Source: Ophiothrix spiculata
Lineage: Eukaryota; Echinodermata; Ophiuroidea; Amphilepidida; Ophiotrichidae
DNA: 25,647 nt
Direction: 5' to 3' (one strand)
Assembly (NCBI GenBank): GCA_000969725.1
Contig: JXSR01S007563.1
The notes beneath the pieces were generated by a model. It was given only the letters and a program-made list of their open reading frames with translations, made no database searches and was not told the origin of the DNA. Numbering within the stretch: the first letter of the stretch is position 1; each line of letters opens with the position of its first letter. Both the position numbers and the translations under genes were made by a program. Shown piece after piece: positions 1 through 9,000 of this stretch.

Positions 1-375
1 ACAGGTTTGGTCTTTTTGACAGCGGCTATCCAGTCTCTTGCCCTCTTTCTCTGTCTCTCTCTGGTCACATAGCATATATGTACAGGTTTGGTCTTATTGA
101 CGGCGGCTTGCCAGTCTCTTGCCCTCTTTCTTTGTCTCTCTCTGGTCACATAGCATATGTGTACAGATTTGGTCTTTTTGACAGCGGCTTTCCAGTCTCT
201 TGCCCTCTTTCTCTGTCTCTCTCTGGTCACATAGCATATATGTACAGGTTTGGTCTTTTTGACAGCGGCTATCCAGTCTTTATGAATCCTCTTGCCCTCT
301 TTCTCTGTCTCTCTCTGGTCACATAGCATATATGTACAGGTTTGGTCTTTTTGACAGCGGCTATTCAGTCTCCAC
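1..375. repeat. 81-bp minisatellite (about 4.5 copies, runs off left edge)
   Basis: Units begin ACAGGTTTGG at 1, 82, 163, 244 and 336 and contain TTGACAGCGGCT and CTGTCTCTCTCTGGTCACAT. The first three units are exactly 81 bp. The fourth is 92 bp because of an 11-base insertion (around TTATGAATCC). The fifth stops after about 38 bases. Because 81 is a multiple of three, one frame stays open across the array from 78 to 326, but the translation (MYRFGLID repeated) looks like no protein I know and I do not call a gene. Copies are nearly identical, so the array is young or homogenised. Confidence 0.93.
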
Positions 376-2670
376 TTTTTAAAGCAATCTTATCATAAAG
401 TTGTGATGAAAACAGCAAAGGTATGTTCTTCTTAACATGCTCCTTGTTCAGGTTAAATCATAGTATGGCGATGAGGCCCTATGTTCTGAAAATATCCGCT
501 GTCTACAAAAACAAAAATCCAGGGAAGGGTCACATTTACAAATAGTTGGGCCCTGCACCCTGATTTTCTGTTTACATTGTCCAATAAATTTTTGATTTGC
601 CATCAAGTAACACTTGTGTGCTGAAGGTGTTCATTTCTATTTGTGCATAATTTAATGTACCGATCCGAGTGTGCTGACATTCATACTCATTCATACCATT
701 TATGTAATGTGTCATAGATTTACAGGGGAGATACCTGACTTTATACCAGACCATGTAATGGCGTTGTCATCCAGGAAGCTCAAATTCGGGGTATTTGGGT
801 CCTCTCAGTTCCCACCAAAATCAGCTTGCTCCTGGTGTCGAGACAATCAACACGACTGATACGCCAGCCTGCACGCAGAGCATGGTGCGTGTTTTCAATT
901 TTTTGCACATTATGACACGATACAGTGCATCGTTGGCAAAAACCTGAATACCCCAATTTTGTCTCCCATGCCGGAATAAATATGGCGGCAAGCCTGGTAT
1001 CTCTCTTGCAAATCTCTATTGATGGTGTGCTATTTTACTTGCAAGTTTCAAAAGACAAGATTAAACAGGGTAGAATTTCATTTCGGTTTGCGAGAATCAA
1101 ATTGATTGAAAGAGTTACAATTACTACATATTTCAATGGAGAAAATGATTATCATACCTGGATGCTACGAGAATCATTGCGAGAATCGATTCTCTGATTC
1201 TCGCCAAATTTCTAGCCCTGTTAAAGCCTGATAATAACCAATTAGGTTAGTAGGTCATAAATACAAATGAATTCAAGTGTAAACATGTGCAAATGGTTGT
1301 CTTTTTAAGTGCCATAGATAGTATGTTAGTAGCCACCTGTTTTGCATGTTGTTATCCCGTGGATATTTTAACTTGGGCTAAATTTCCTGGGAATATGTGG
1401 ATGAAGTTCAATTTCCTTGAAATTTCTAATTTATTTTCTCAAAAATATCCCTCAAAGCAGTCCATTTTGCAGGAATAAGATTTCACATTTCTCACAGACT
1501 CGATTTTAATATAAACCTTTTTGTTTTCCACCTACAGTAAGGCGAAGTTAAAAATATTTATGTTTCTCGTCCCCGCCCGCATCATTTTTTGGCTCCGCAT
1601 AGATTTTTAAAATTATTTTTTATTTTCAAAAAATACGAACAAAAAGCACAAAAAGTCACAAGTTTTTCAGAATTTCGAAATACTCTCTATGTACGGTCAC
1701 ATTAATAAAACTATATGTTATTTTTTTTGGCAAGAAATGTCTTGCACATGTATGCAGTATCATTCTGCAAGAGTGCAGGAAATCTGCAGATTCATACTAT
1801 CCCATGATAGGCCATCCCTTTGCTGGAAATCTGAAATGACAGCCATCTGGGAAATAAAAAATAAAAATGCCCGTCATAGTCGTTTTTTTTTCAAAAATCT
1901 GGATGAGAAACATATAATTTTTTTACCTGGCCTGAAGGTTTTAGAAGTCTCATTCCAGGGAATAGAAATTATGTATTACATAAATATTTGAAAATTGCTG
2001 AGCTTGCCAAGGAATTCAACAGACATTTTCCAGGCCAGTATTTTGGGACGGAAGGGAAAATTTTAAACCACATAATTTGATAAATGATATGAATTTTTGT
2101 AACTCATTTATGGGGTGGAACAACATTTAAAAAGCAATTAAAATTATATCAACCTCTTGAAACCATTAAACCAAGTTCAATTTAAAAGACTCTTAAATGT
2201 ACCTACTGAGTACATTTTCACAATACCTGATTAAGCATGAGACGCTATCAGTTTTTCAAAATAAATGCCCTAAGGAGACCATCTCTTGACATGTATCGGT
2301 TGCAGGAACATATTTTAGGGAATATTTTATTCTTTAAGAAAATTTAGAAAATGTTAATGGGGGGGGGGGTGTTGTTTCGGGGATGTGTAGGTATTGGAAA
2401 CATTAATTCAGTTGGCATAAGAAAGGAAAGCAACATAATGTGCATGGATGCATGACTGCTGTAATTATATAAAATAAAGTTATTAGATCATATTCCCTTC
2501 CCTTTTTCCAAATGTTTTCAAAACATGTTACCTAAAAACAACTACTTCACTTGACTTTGCCTTACAAAGTTTGAACATTCCATGTTGCCAGATCAAACAC
2601 AAAACAGGAGTTCTTTTGCATAGATATTAGGATGATAAAAGCTGCTGGTTCTTCCTCAATTCCGAGTGTG
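376..2670. other. Gene-poor anonymous DNA
   Basis: No exon, RNA gene or complete mobile element was recognised. The open frames (for example 925-1197 and 1689-1991) are short, use non-ATG starts in part, and do not look like known proteins. A segment near 935-1020 (AAACCTGAATACC, then GTCTCCCAT and AATATGGC) is distantly similar to 21284-21360, so it is probably an old dispersed repeat. A run of about 11 G lies near 2360. Confidence 0.6.
1779..1822 (+). repeat. Short dispersed repeat, copy 1
   Basis: The 44-bp stretch containing GCAGATTCATACTATCCCAT followed by ATAGGCCATCCCTTTG recurs with few changes at 3364-3407. The flanks differ. It is presumably a fragment of an unrecognised repeat family. 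Confidence 0.7.
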
Positions 2671-2775
2671 AACAGGGGACGAATCCCTGCAGGAAACAAG
2701 AAGCACAGTTTACCAACATGTTGAATAGGGGAGAAATCCCTGCGGGGAGCAAGGCAAGTTTACTAACATGTACAA
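2671..2775. repeat. 53-bp tandem duplication
   Basis: There are two diverged copies, starting AACAGGGGACGAATCCCTGC at 2671 and AATAGGGGAGAAATCCCTGC at 2724. Each continues into an AGCA...GTTTAC-AACATGT segment. Divergence of about 15-20 percent suggests an old local duplication. Confidence 0.8.
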
Positions 2776-3780
2776 ACAACTTAGCACAGAAATCAAACAG
2801 AACACGGGCGATGACATCCCAGCAGGTCTGAATGACAGGTTCCATTACACCCAATCACCGTTGTCTAGGCATTCTGAAATCCAATATACCGCTCAAATCG
2901 TCAGGGGACAGAGGGCGCATCTTATCTGCTCTGTGAACCTTGAAACCTAAATATCATCGGGCGAGCTGCCACGCACCTCGGATGTATAGGAAGCGAGATG
3001 GTAATTTTGCCCGGAGGCTAAAACAAGAAGCTCTGTAAAGGTTATCTTATCGTCATAATTTCTACTTGGTTAATATTTAGATGTTTCTTTGTTCTAACGA
3101 GGACATGTGTTGCAAGGAATACAGACTATACTTTGTTCGACACCAAATAGGCGGGCCTCTTCACATCTTGAATCGATACAGATAAGCGCGTGTGTAGCTG
3201 GACACAGCACAACTGCAGGAGACGCAGCGCGCGTTGCATGTGTGACTCACGCATCATTATAGCGCGCGTGTAACTGGGATTATGTTCACTTGCGGATGAA
3301 GAAAAGCCTCATACAATGTAATTCCTGCCTATTTAGTGTTGATCAAAGTATAGATTTGTAGAAGAAATCCGCAGATTCATACTATCCCATTATAGGCTAT
3401 CCCTTTGTAACCTTGGATGTTGTCAGGCTTGAAAAAGTGAAAAAACTTGATGAATTCTCAAATTTTGAGTTAAAAGGGACTAGCCTAGCTGCCTAGATTC
3501 CGCTTAAAAATGTCACACAAGTTAAGGGGTTTAAATTAACAATTTCATATAGCTATGGCTAAAATTAGAGAATTCAGAGATAAAACCCCACCTTTCGTTG
3601 TTTTGGTAGCTCTGTATCAGTTTCTGTCGTTGTTGGCAGAACTCCTCATGAGAGGCACCGCGCCAACTTTGACAAGGCGAGCCATTACTATTTATACATA
3701 CTGATTTAACGTCCATTTTACCAGATTCGAGGCCCGAACTTCCGATAGACAATAGACGACAGAATTTTACTGTTGGGCTT
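2776..3780. other. Gene-poor DNA with a CpG-richer patch
   Basis: No gene was recognised. Around 3185-3285 the sequence is richer in CpG (two GCGCGTGT/GCGCGTGTAACTGG-like motifs and GCGCGCG runs) than its AT-rich surroundings. The rest is anonymous. Confidence 0.5.
3364..3407 (+). repeat. Short dispersed repeat, copy 2
   Basis: It matches 1779-1822 in the same orientation, with a few substitutions such as ATCC for ATCT and TTATAGGCT for TGATAGGCC. No terminal inverted repeat or target duplication is visible around it. Confidence 0.7.
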
Positions 3781-3792
3781 TTGGTAGCTCAA

Positions 3793-3868
3793 GCGGCAGG
3801 GCTGGGATTCAAACCCACGATCCATGGATTGTTAGACCGACACTCTAACAGCTGCGCCACGTCGCCCA
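3793..3868 (-). repeat. tRNA-derived SINE head or tRNA pseudogene, reverse strand
   Basis: On the reverse strand the sequence begins GGGCGACGTGGCGCAGCTGT. It carries an A-box-like TGGCGCAGCTGTTAGAG and a B-box GGGTTTGAATCCC at tRNA-like spacing. The 3' side reads CAGCCCTGCC and cannot pair with GGGCGAC to close an acceptor stem, so it is not a functional tRNA. This is the usual structure of a SINE promoter region. The extent of the body downstream (lower coordinates) is not clear. Confidence 0.75.
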
Positions 3869-4139
3869 CAATCTAGTGTTTTTATCTCTCAAAATGGATT
3901 AACAGCCAAAAAAAAGATACTACAGACAAATATATATTCAGTCAGAATCCATTCAATAAAAAATAACTTGTATGACCATCACAGGCCACATAGAAATAAG
4001 ATATTTCTGAACTTTTAAACTAGAAATATTGTTCTTAGTTGTTCTAATGCCAAAACTATCTCAATCAAATTTGCTCAGTTTATAATCTTCATTTAATTTT
4101 GAAAGTGCACAGAATCTATCTAGAGATCAACAGCAGTCC

Positions 4140-4270
4140 GGCGGCCAATCCCACAATGCATTGCGGTTTTCAGTTGACATTTGATATTATCGACTAAACG
4201 CTGTGTGTGACGTCATCATTTCTCTATTGCCCGTCAGCGAGAGCACATCGATCTCTACAACAATGTACGT
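4140..4270 (+). promoter_or_regulatory. Possible promoter-like patch with a CRE
   Basis: Within AT-rich DNA there is a compact patch with CCAAT (4145-4149), the near-palindrome ACAATGCATTGCGG (4154-4167) and a perfect cAMP-response-type site TGACGTCA (4208-4215). An ACAACAATG context follows near 4260, running directly into a donor-like GTACGT. These elements together are typical of a metazoan promoter and first exon, but no downstream exon could be linked to it. It might serve an unseen 5' exon of CCT7 or of another gene; this is an inference. Confidence 0.3.
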
Positions 4271-4593
4271 GCCGGTATTGCAACTCTCTATAATATATTT
4301 ATTATGTAAAAAAAAAAGATTTTAAAATCAGGAAATCATCAGCCGTCATTTGTAAATATCAACGGTTGTTGTTGTCAATTTTGACAAAGACACGGCACAT
4401 TTTGATTTTTATGAATTCCGATAACAAATAATAAATTAAATATTAAAAATCTACGTGTTGAGATCAGAGGGATTGACTTGATTTTATTTGTGTTAAAGTT
4501 GTAAAAAAAAATCAAAAACCCAATTATTTGAGTGTCTTTACTCCTAAATAAAAGTATTATACATTTAAAATGAAAATAAGAAGTGAAAAAAAA

Positions 4594-4692
4594 TGAGCTC
4601 TCGCCCGGACTCGATCCTGGTTCTGAAAATATTATTCCACAACCGTAATAAGATATGGGTACAGCGCCTTAGACCGCTCGCCCACGCTTGAC
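4594..4692 (-). repeat. tRNA-Leu-like SINE head or tRNA pseudogene, reverse strand
   Basis: The reverse strand reads GTGGGCGAGCGGTCTAAGGC, very like the A-box/D-arm region of tRNA-Leu (GGCGAGCGGTCTAAGGCGCTG). A B-box-like GGATCGAGTCC and GGGCGAGAGCTCA follow. The distance between boxes fits a class II tRNA with a long variable arm. The stems do not close properly, so I call it a tRNA-derived SINE fragment or pseudogene. Confidence 0.7.
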
Positions 4693-5907
4693 GATGAGAG
4701 CACATGTGAATTTATTAGTACTTATACTATACAGGTTTGCCTAACGTAATAATAGCCTCTTACACAACGCGACTGATCGCTGATATATTACGATTTACCA
4801 TGGACAATGCGTTTACGTACTCATAGTAGAAACGAGATTTGTATGAATTTGGCTGGCTCTCAGAATTACTAACCTACTTTTACATTAAAAATAGTGAAGA
4901 GAATTAACTACCAGGAATATTTTTCAACGCAGTATGACCTTTATAGTTGAACTGGTGAACGTAAACAAGTCTCCCTTCATGTACAGGTGGTGATACAATG
5001 GCGACTAGCGTTACACGTATTTTCTATGGTAGGTTCGCGGTATCTTAATATTGCAATTTAGAGTCATTTGAATTGTGGGAATGGCTTCCAGACTGCTGTT
5101 CTAGAGATCATAGCCATGTAATGAATAGGTCTAGAAAGACATTGTCATTTAACAATCCATCAATGTTGCCAATTGTCATTTGTGATTTATAATAAAAAAT
5201 TATTAAAACGTTGTCAGAGAATAGTCTTTGTTGGCTATTCATGCTTGGTTGAGAAAGAATTACCATTAGGTTACTATATTTGGTGTATAGAATCGCTAAG
5301 TTATATGGGAAGATTATATTGTGCAGAAAGATGGGTTCCACCTCAGGAATCGTCTTTAAATAGCAAAGAATGCGTGTCAAAGGAAAGGAGGGAATAGAAA
5401 AATGCTTTGAAAACATGGTTCATTTGGTCAAGCGTATCAAAAGGGATGTGGAACTATCAGCGGGGGTAGTAACACAGGGTGAGGGAGCTGCTGTGCATGC
5501 AGGCTAGGGAGTGTTGTATATGTAGCAAGGCATCCCTGCTAGCCTGAGTACACATGGTTTCTGTTTAGCAATCTGTCAGTGCTATTTCCTCCTTGATTTG
5601 GTTGGAGCTCGGCGTGGAGCCGGATTGACACAATTTCTGGCGTTTTTGACTGGGGATGCACCGGGAGAGGGCTCTGTGATCAATGTGACTCATAATTGCT
5701 TTTTAAATGCTGAGTTTGAAGTTATTTAGGTTATCACTGGGTTATTATTGAGCCGGCAGACTTGCAAGGGTGACATTTTACATTGTTGGCTATAATCTAT
5801 AGGCCAAACAATAATTTTCTGGACAGCATACAGAATCCAGATTGCAGGCTCTCATTATGTGTAATTACAATCCCTATTATGGATTTTTTACTTGAGTCCA
5901 ATAAATT
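4693..5907. other. Gene-poor DNA with two opposed open frames
   Basis: No recognised gene. Two overlapping open frames face each other at 5173-5397 (+, 74 codons) and 5108-5416 (-, 102 codons, the longest in the window). Neither resembles a protein I know, and both may be chance. A short segment at 4987-5028 has the look of a mini-exon (see findings). Confidence 0.45.
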
Positions 5908-6094
5908 GGGGGGTTGGGTTGGCGCAGCGTTTCTGTCTGGACTTGCCTTTCACCACCCGCTGCGACCAAGGTTCAATTCCCGGTCGGACTTAGGTTGTAC
6001 GTGAATTTGGTTGTCTATCCATACTCGTCCTGGCAGGTTTTCTCCGAGTACGCAATATTGGGATTTTGTTAAATGTTATAAATAAATAAATGAT
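5908..6094 (+). repeat. tRNA-derived SINE, family 1, + strand
   Basis: The head has an A-box-like GTTGGCGCAGCG and a B-box GGTTCAATTCCC spaced as in a tRNA. It is followed by a body with TCCATACTCGTCCTGGCAGG and TTTTCTCCGAGTACG, and ends in AAATAAATAAATGATT. The same head and body occur on the reverse strand at 16790-16955. Transcription would be by RNA polymerase III, and mobilisation would need a partner LINE. Confidence 0.85.
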
Positions 6095-6365
6095 TATATT
6101 GCCTATAGTGGAGGAAACCTTTTGCTAAGTACTTCAAATCACCTCATGTGAGCAGCAAACGATCAAAACTTCTTAACCCACTGTTCCAATCATGCCAGGT
6201 TCTAGGCAAAGATTCTTGAGATTCCACTCAGGGAAATCCCCCCCCCCCTCTCAGTGTGCTGAGGCGAGATCACTGAACCACTATCAGTGTTCCCCTCAAG
6301 GATTTTGACTTTGCGCCAGAGCAACATAAAAGAGAACGGACCACTATACTATGATCGGTCTCAAT

Positions 6366-6859
6366 TTAAAGGGGCATGGGACAAAATGTTGTAATTTTAT
6401 TTGTGGATGATTTACACTTCATGTGTTAGAAAATAAAGTCAATTACCAGATATCGGGAAAATTTTGATCAAAACCTTCAGAATAAAATTTTATTTTGTTT
6501 AAATTGATCTTGGGTATGAACTTGAAGCTATTCTCTAAAGTTACTAATGCAAGAAAGAACCAAAGATTTTTTTGTAAAGCACTCCTTTCACTCATGCACA
6601 TCATAGATTACAAATGAATCAAATTTTGAGTTTGCATTAGATCTCCTGCTAAAGTCAATGTTAAATTTCAACTCGGGGGGGGGGGGGGGGCCAGTATTTA
6701 TCATTGTCGACAACGATAATTAAAAATAAAATAAAATCTAAATATTGTGATATGTAGGGTTTGAATTATTACCACTAATACGTAAATGATGCAAATATCA
6801 CAAATGCTTGGGGAAAAGTTTGGAGATAATAATGCTTAACTTGTCCAATGCCCTGTTAA
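6366..6859 (+). mobile_element. TTAA-flanked non-autonomous DNA transposon, copy 1
   Basis: The left end is TTAA followed by AGGGGCATGGGACAA. The right end is TTGTCCAATGCCCTG followed by TTAA, giving imperfect inverted repeats of about 15-17 bp. A reverse-orientation homologue lies at 24466-24930 and aligns along most of its length (for example CTTGGGGAAAAGTTTGG near the right end and CAAAACCTTCAGAA near the left). The TTAA target site is that of piggyBac-type elements, so a piggyBac-related MITE is the best guess. There is no transposase open frame. A run of 16 G (6675-6690) sits inside. Confidence 0.8.
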
Positions 6860-6869
6860 TCACAGATTC

Positions 6870-7285
6870 GAAGTTTTTCAGTGATTTTTCCTTTTTTCTA
6901 TTATTCTATACATTCATGCTACGATACCCAAATTGCTAATTGAATGCTTGTAATCGGAGTAATTGAAAGTGTCGCCCTGAAGTTTGTGGGTAGTTCATGT
7001 TTGGTTCCCAAGGCTAACATGTTTTTCCAAGTGATGTTTCCTTTTTTCTGTTGTTCTATTCATTCATGCTACGATTTGAAAGTGACCCCATGAAGTTTGT
7101 GGGTAGTTCACGTTTGGTTCCCAAGGCTAACATGTTTTTCCAAGTGATGTTTCCTTTTTTCTGTTGTTCTATTCATTCATACTACGATACCCAAATTACA
7201 AATTGATGTAATTGAAAGTGTCCCCCTTAAGTTTGTGGGTAGTTCATGTTTGGTTCCCAAGGCTAACATGTTTTTCCACTTATGA
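6870..7285. repeat. Tandem array with 113-136 bp units
   Basis: The motif AAGTTTGTGGGTAGTTCA followed by GTTTGGTTCCCAAGGCTAAC recurs at about 6980, 7093 and 7229. The linked motif CCTTTTTTCTGTTGTTCTAT, then TCATTCATRCTACGA, recurs near 6890 (diverged), 7030 and 7152. The unit length differs because the segment CCCAAATT-GTAATTGAAAGT is present in some units and missing in the middle one. Confidence 0.9.
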
Positions 7286-7367
7286 GTGTGTGAGTGATCT
7301 TCATGTTAACCCTAATGATTGGATGGCAAGGAAATTGTTAAGTACACAGCTAATAAGAGGATTAGTG

Positions 7368-7440
7368 AGTGCATCATTACTAGGCCTGTCAACTTAATTT
7401 GTTTCCATTTGGATGGATAGCAATGAGGTTGAATGTTAAG
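7368..7440. repeat. Isolated partial unit of the 145-bp satellite
   Basis: GTGCATCATTACTAGGCCTG followed by TCAACTT, TTTCCAT and TAGCAATGAGGTTGAATG matches the middle of the unit repeated at 7820-8330. It is separated from that array by about 400 bp of unrelated sequence. Confidence 0.8.
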
Positions 7441-7819
7441 TTCACGTTCTCGGTAACTGGTTGCGTACGAATTCGAACTTGTAACTAGTGTTAGCACTGA
7501 AGAGTCACTTTAAGTGTGATCGCTGTGATGTGACTTGAAATTTTAAGCTTAATCAGCCGATTTCAAATGGAAATTTCACTCTTTGTGTCGGTGAGCGTAT
7601 GGTGTCATCAGCCAAAAGTTGTTCAGAATTAGTGTATCTAATAATGTATGGGTCTGGTTCTCTTTATTTTTCACTTTTATTGCACTGAAATGCAAAAGAA
7701 TTTTCGGAAAATTTTGTTGACAAAATCGTGCATACTAATGAGCTTGTATGTGATTGGTTGAAAACATGTCCATGTGATCAATGTTCTGGAGATTTCCGAA
7801 TGGATTTTGAAAAGGTCTA

Positions 7820-8330
7820 TTATGTTCCAACCAGTGGTCTCTCCCGCTAAGGCCGTATGAACGCTTGTGGCCGTTCATTCCAGGCTAGTGCATCATTCCT
7901 AGGCCTGTCAACTTCACTTGTTTCCATGTGGATCCATGGATAGAAATGAGGTTGAATGGGCCAATCAAAGAATTATGTTCCAACCAGTGGTCCCGCTAAG
8001 GCCGTATGAACGCTTGTTGCCGTACATTCCAGGCTAGTGCATCATTACTAGGCCTGCCAACTTCACTTGTTTCCATGTGGATGTATAGCAATGAGATTGA
8101 ATGGGACAATCAAAGAATTATGTTCCAACCAGTGGTCCCGCTAAGGCCGTATGAACGCTTGTTGCCGTACGTTGCAGGCTAGTGCATCATTACTAGGCCT
8201 GCCAACTTCACTTGTTTCCATGTGGATGTATAGCAATGAGGTTGAATGGGGCAATCAAAGATTTATGTTCCAACCAGTGGTACTGCTAAGGCCTTATGAA
8301 CGCTTGTTGTCGTACATTCCAGGCTAGGAC
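7820..8330. repeat. 145-153 bp tandem array (about 3.5 units)
   Basis: Units begin TTATGTTCCAACCAGTGG at 7820, 7973, 8118 and 8263 (periods 153, 145 and 145). They contain GCTAAGGCCGTATGAACGCT, CTAGGCCTGYCAACTTCACT and TAGCAATGAGRTTGAATGGG. The last unit breaks off after CCAGGCTAG at about 8328. Similarity between units is high. The array is non-coding as far as I can see. Confidence 0.93.
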
Positions 8331-8640
8331 ATGGTATATTTATGGAACCGATCATGCCCAAACACCCCTGCAGCTGACCACCATCAATTTTTATTCCCAT
8401 TCGCATCAGTGTCGGTGTTTGCATTTTTGTTATTCCATACTCATGGTGTTTTATAAGTCATTGAAACGAACAACTGGTCTGACCCGGGATGGATGGTATT
8501 ATACAGTGACTTCCATTTGAAATTTGCAGGGGCTCTTTCAAAAGCTCTCCCAAAGTTCTTTAGGGGAGCTATCTGGAATTTTAGATGTAAATACCATCAT
8601 GCAAGGCGCTCTATTAATTGAGCTCCCATAAAGCATTTAA

Positions 8641-8730
8641 GGGGAGCAGGGTGGCTCAGTAGAGCTCACTCCTCTCAAACGGAAGTCCCTGGGTATACTG
8701 ATAATAATAATAATGATAATTATGATTATT
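8641..8730 (+). repeat. tRNA-like SINE fragment followed by ATA/ATG microsatellite
   Basis: GGGGAGCAGGGTGGCTCAGT, then AGAGCTCACTCCTCTCAAAC and GGAAGTCCCTGGGT, looks like the 5' half of a tRNA (A-box TGGCTCAGTAGAG). It runs directly into ATAATAATAATAATGATAAT at 8701. A convincing B-box is missing, so it is a truncated SINE or tRNA relic. Confidence 0.55.
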
Positions 8731-8841
8731 GTTCATTTCAAACGTTAATTCCTGACTAGCAGGTCAAATTGCTAGAACTTTAATATAATGAAACACACTT
8801 AAAACAAAGTCAGAGCAATTTGTAGGCCAAGCCCACAGCTT

Positions 8842-9000
8842 AAAGGAGCTTAGTCCGATTGCCTCTTTTTTTCAAACTTTTCGAGATATTGGTACCAAAA
8901 TAATCACATTTTTCTCATATACCCATGTCAAATTTCACGACTGAGTTATGTTCCGTTTTGGCGATATATATGAAAATATGTCTAATTATGGTAACCATAA
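8842..9000 (+). repeat. Dispersed repeat, copy 1 (relative at 11436)
   Basis: From TTAAAGGAGCTTAGTCCGAT onward (with CATGTCAAATTTCACG, TATGTTCCGTTTTGG and ATATGTCTAATT) the sequence aligns with 11436-11563. Similarity is moderate with small indels. The start TTAAAGGRGC resembles the TTAA element ends, so this may be another member of a TTAA-targeting group. Confidence 0.6.

Noticed and set aside
78..326. 82-codon open frame across the minisatellite
   Set aside because: The open frame follows from an 81-bp unit without stops. The peptide is unlike any known protein.
925..1197. 90-codon open frame on + strand
   Set aside because: No recognisable domain, and part of it overlaps a region with a distant copy near 21.3 kb, so it looks like repeat-derived noise.
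1689..1991. 100-codon open frame on + strand
   Set aside because: Low-complexity AT-rich sequence including a dispersed repeat also at 3364-3407. No start context or splice support.
3793..3868. Functional tRNA gene on the reverse strand
   Set aside because: A and B boxes are present but the acceptor stem does not pair, so a SINE head or pseudogene is the better call.
4594..4692. Functional tRNA-Leu gene on the reverse strand
   Set aside because: The D-arm is very tRNA-Leu-like, but the anticodon region and acceptor stem do not fold into a standard structure.
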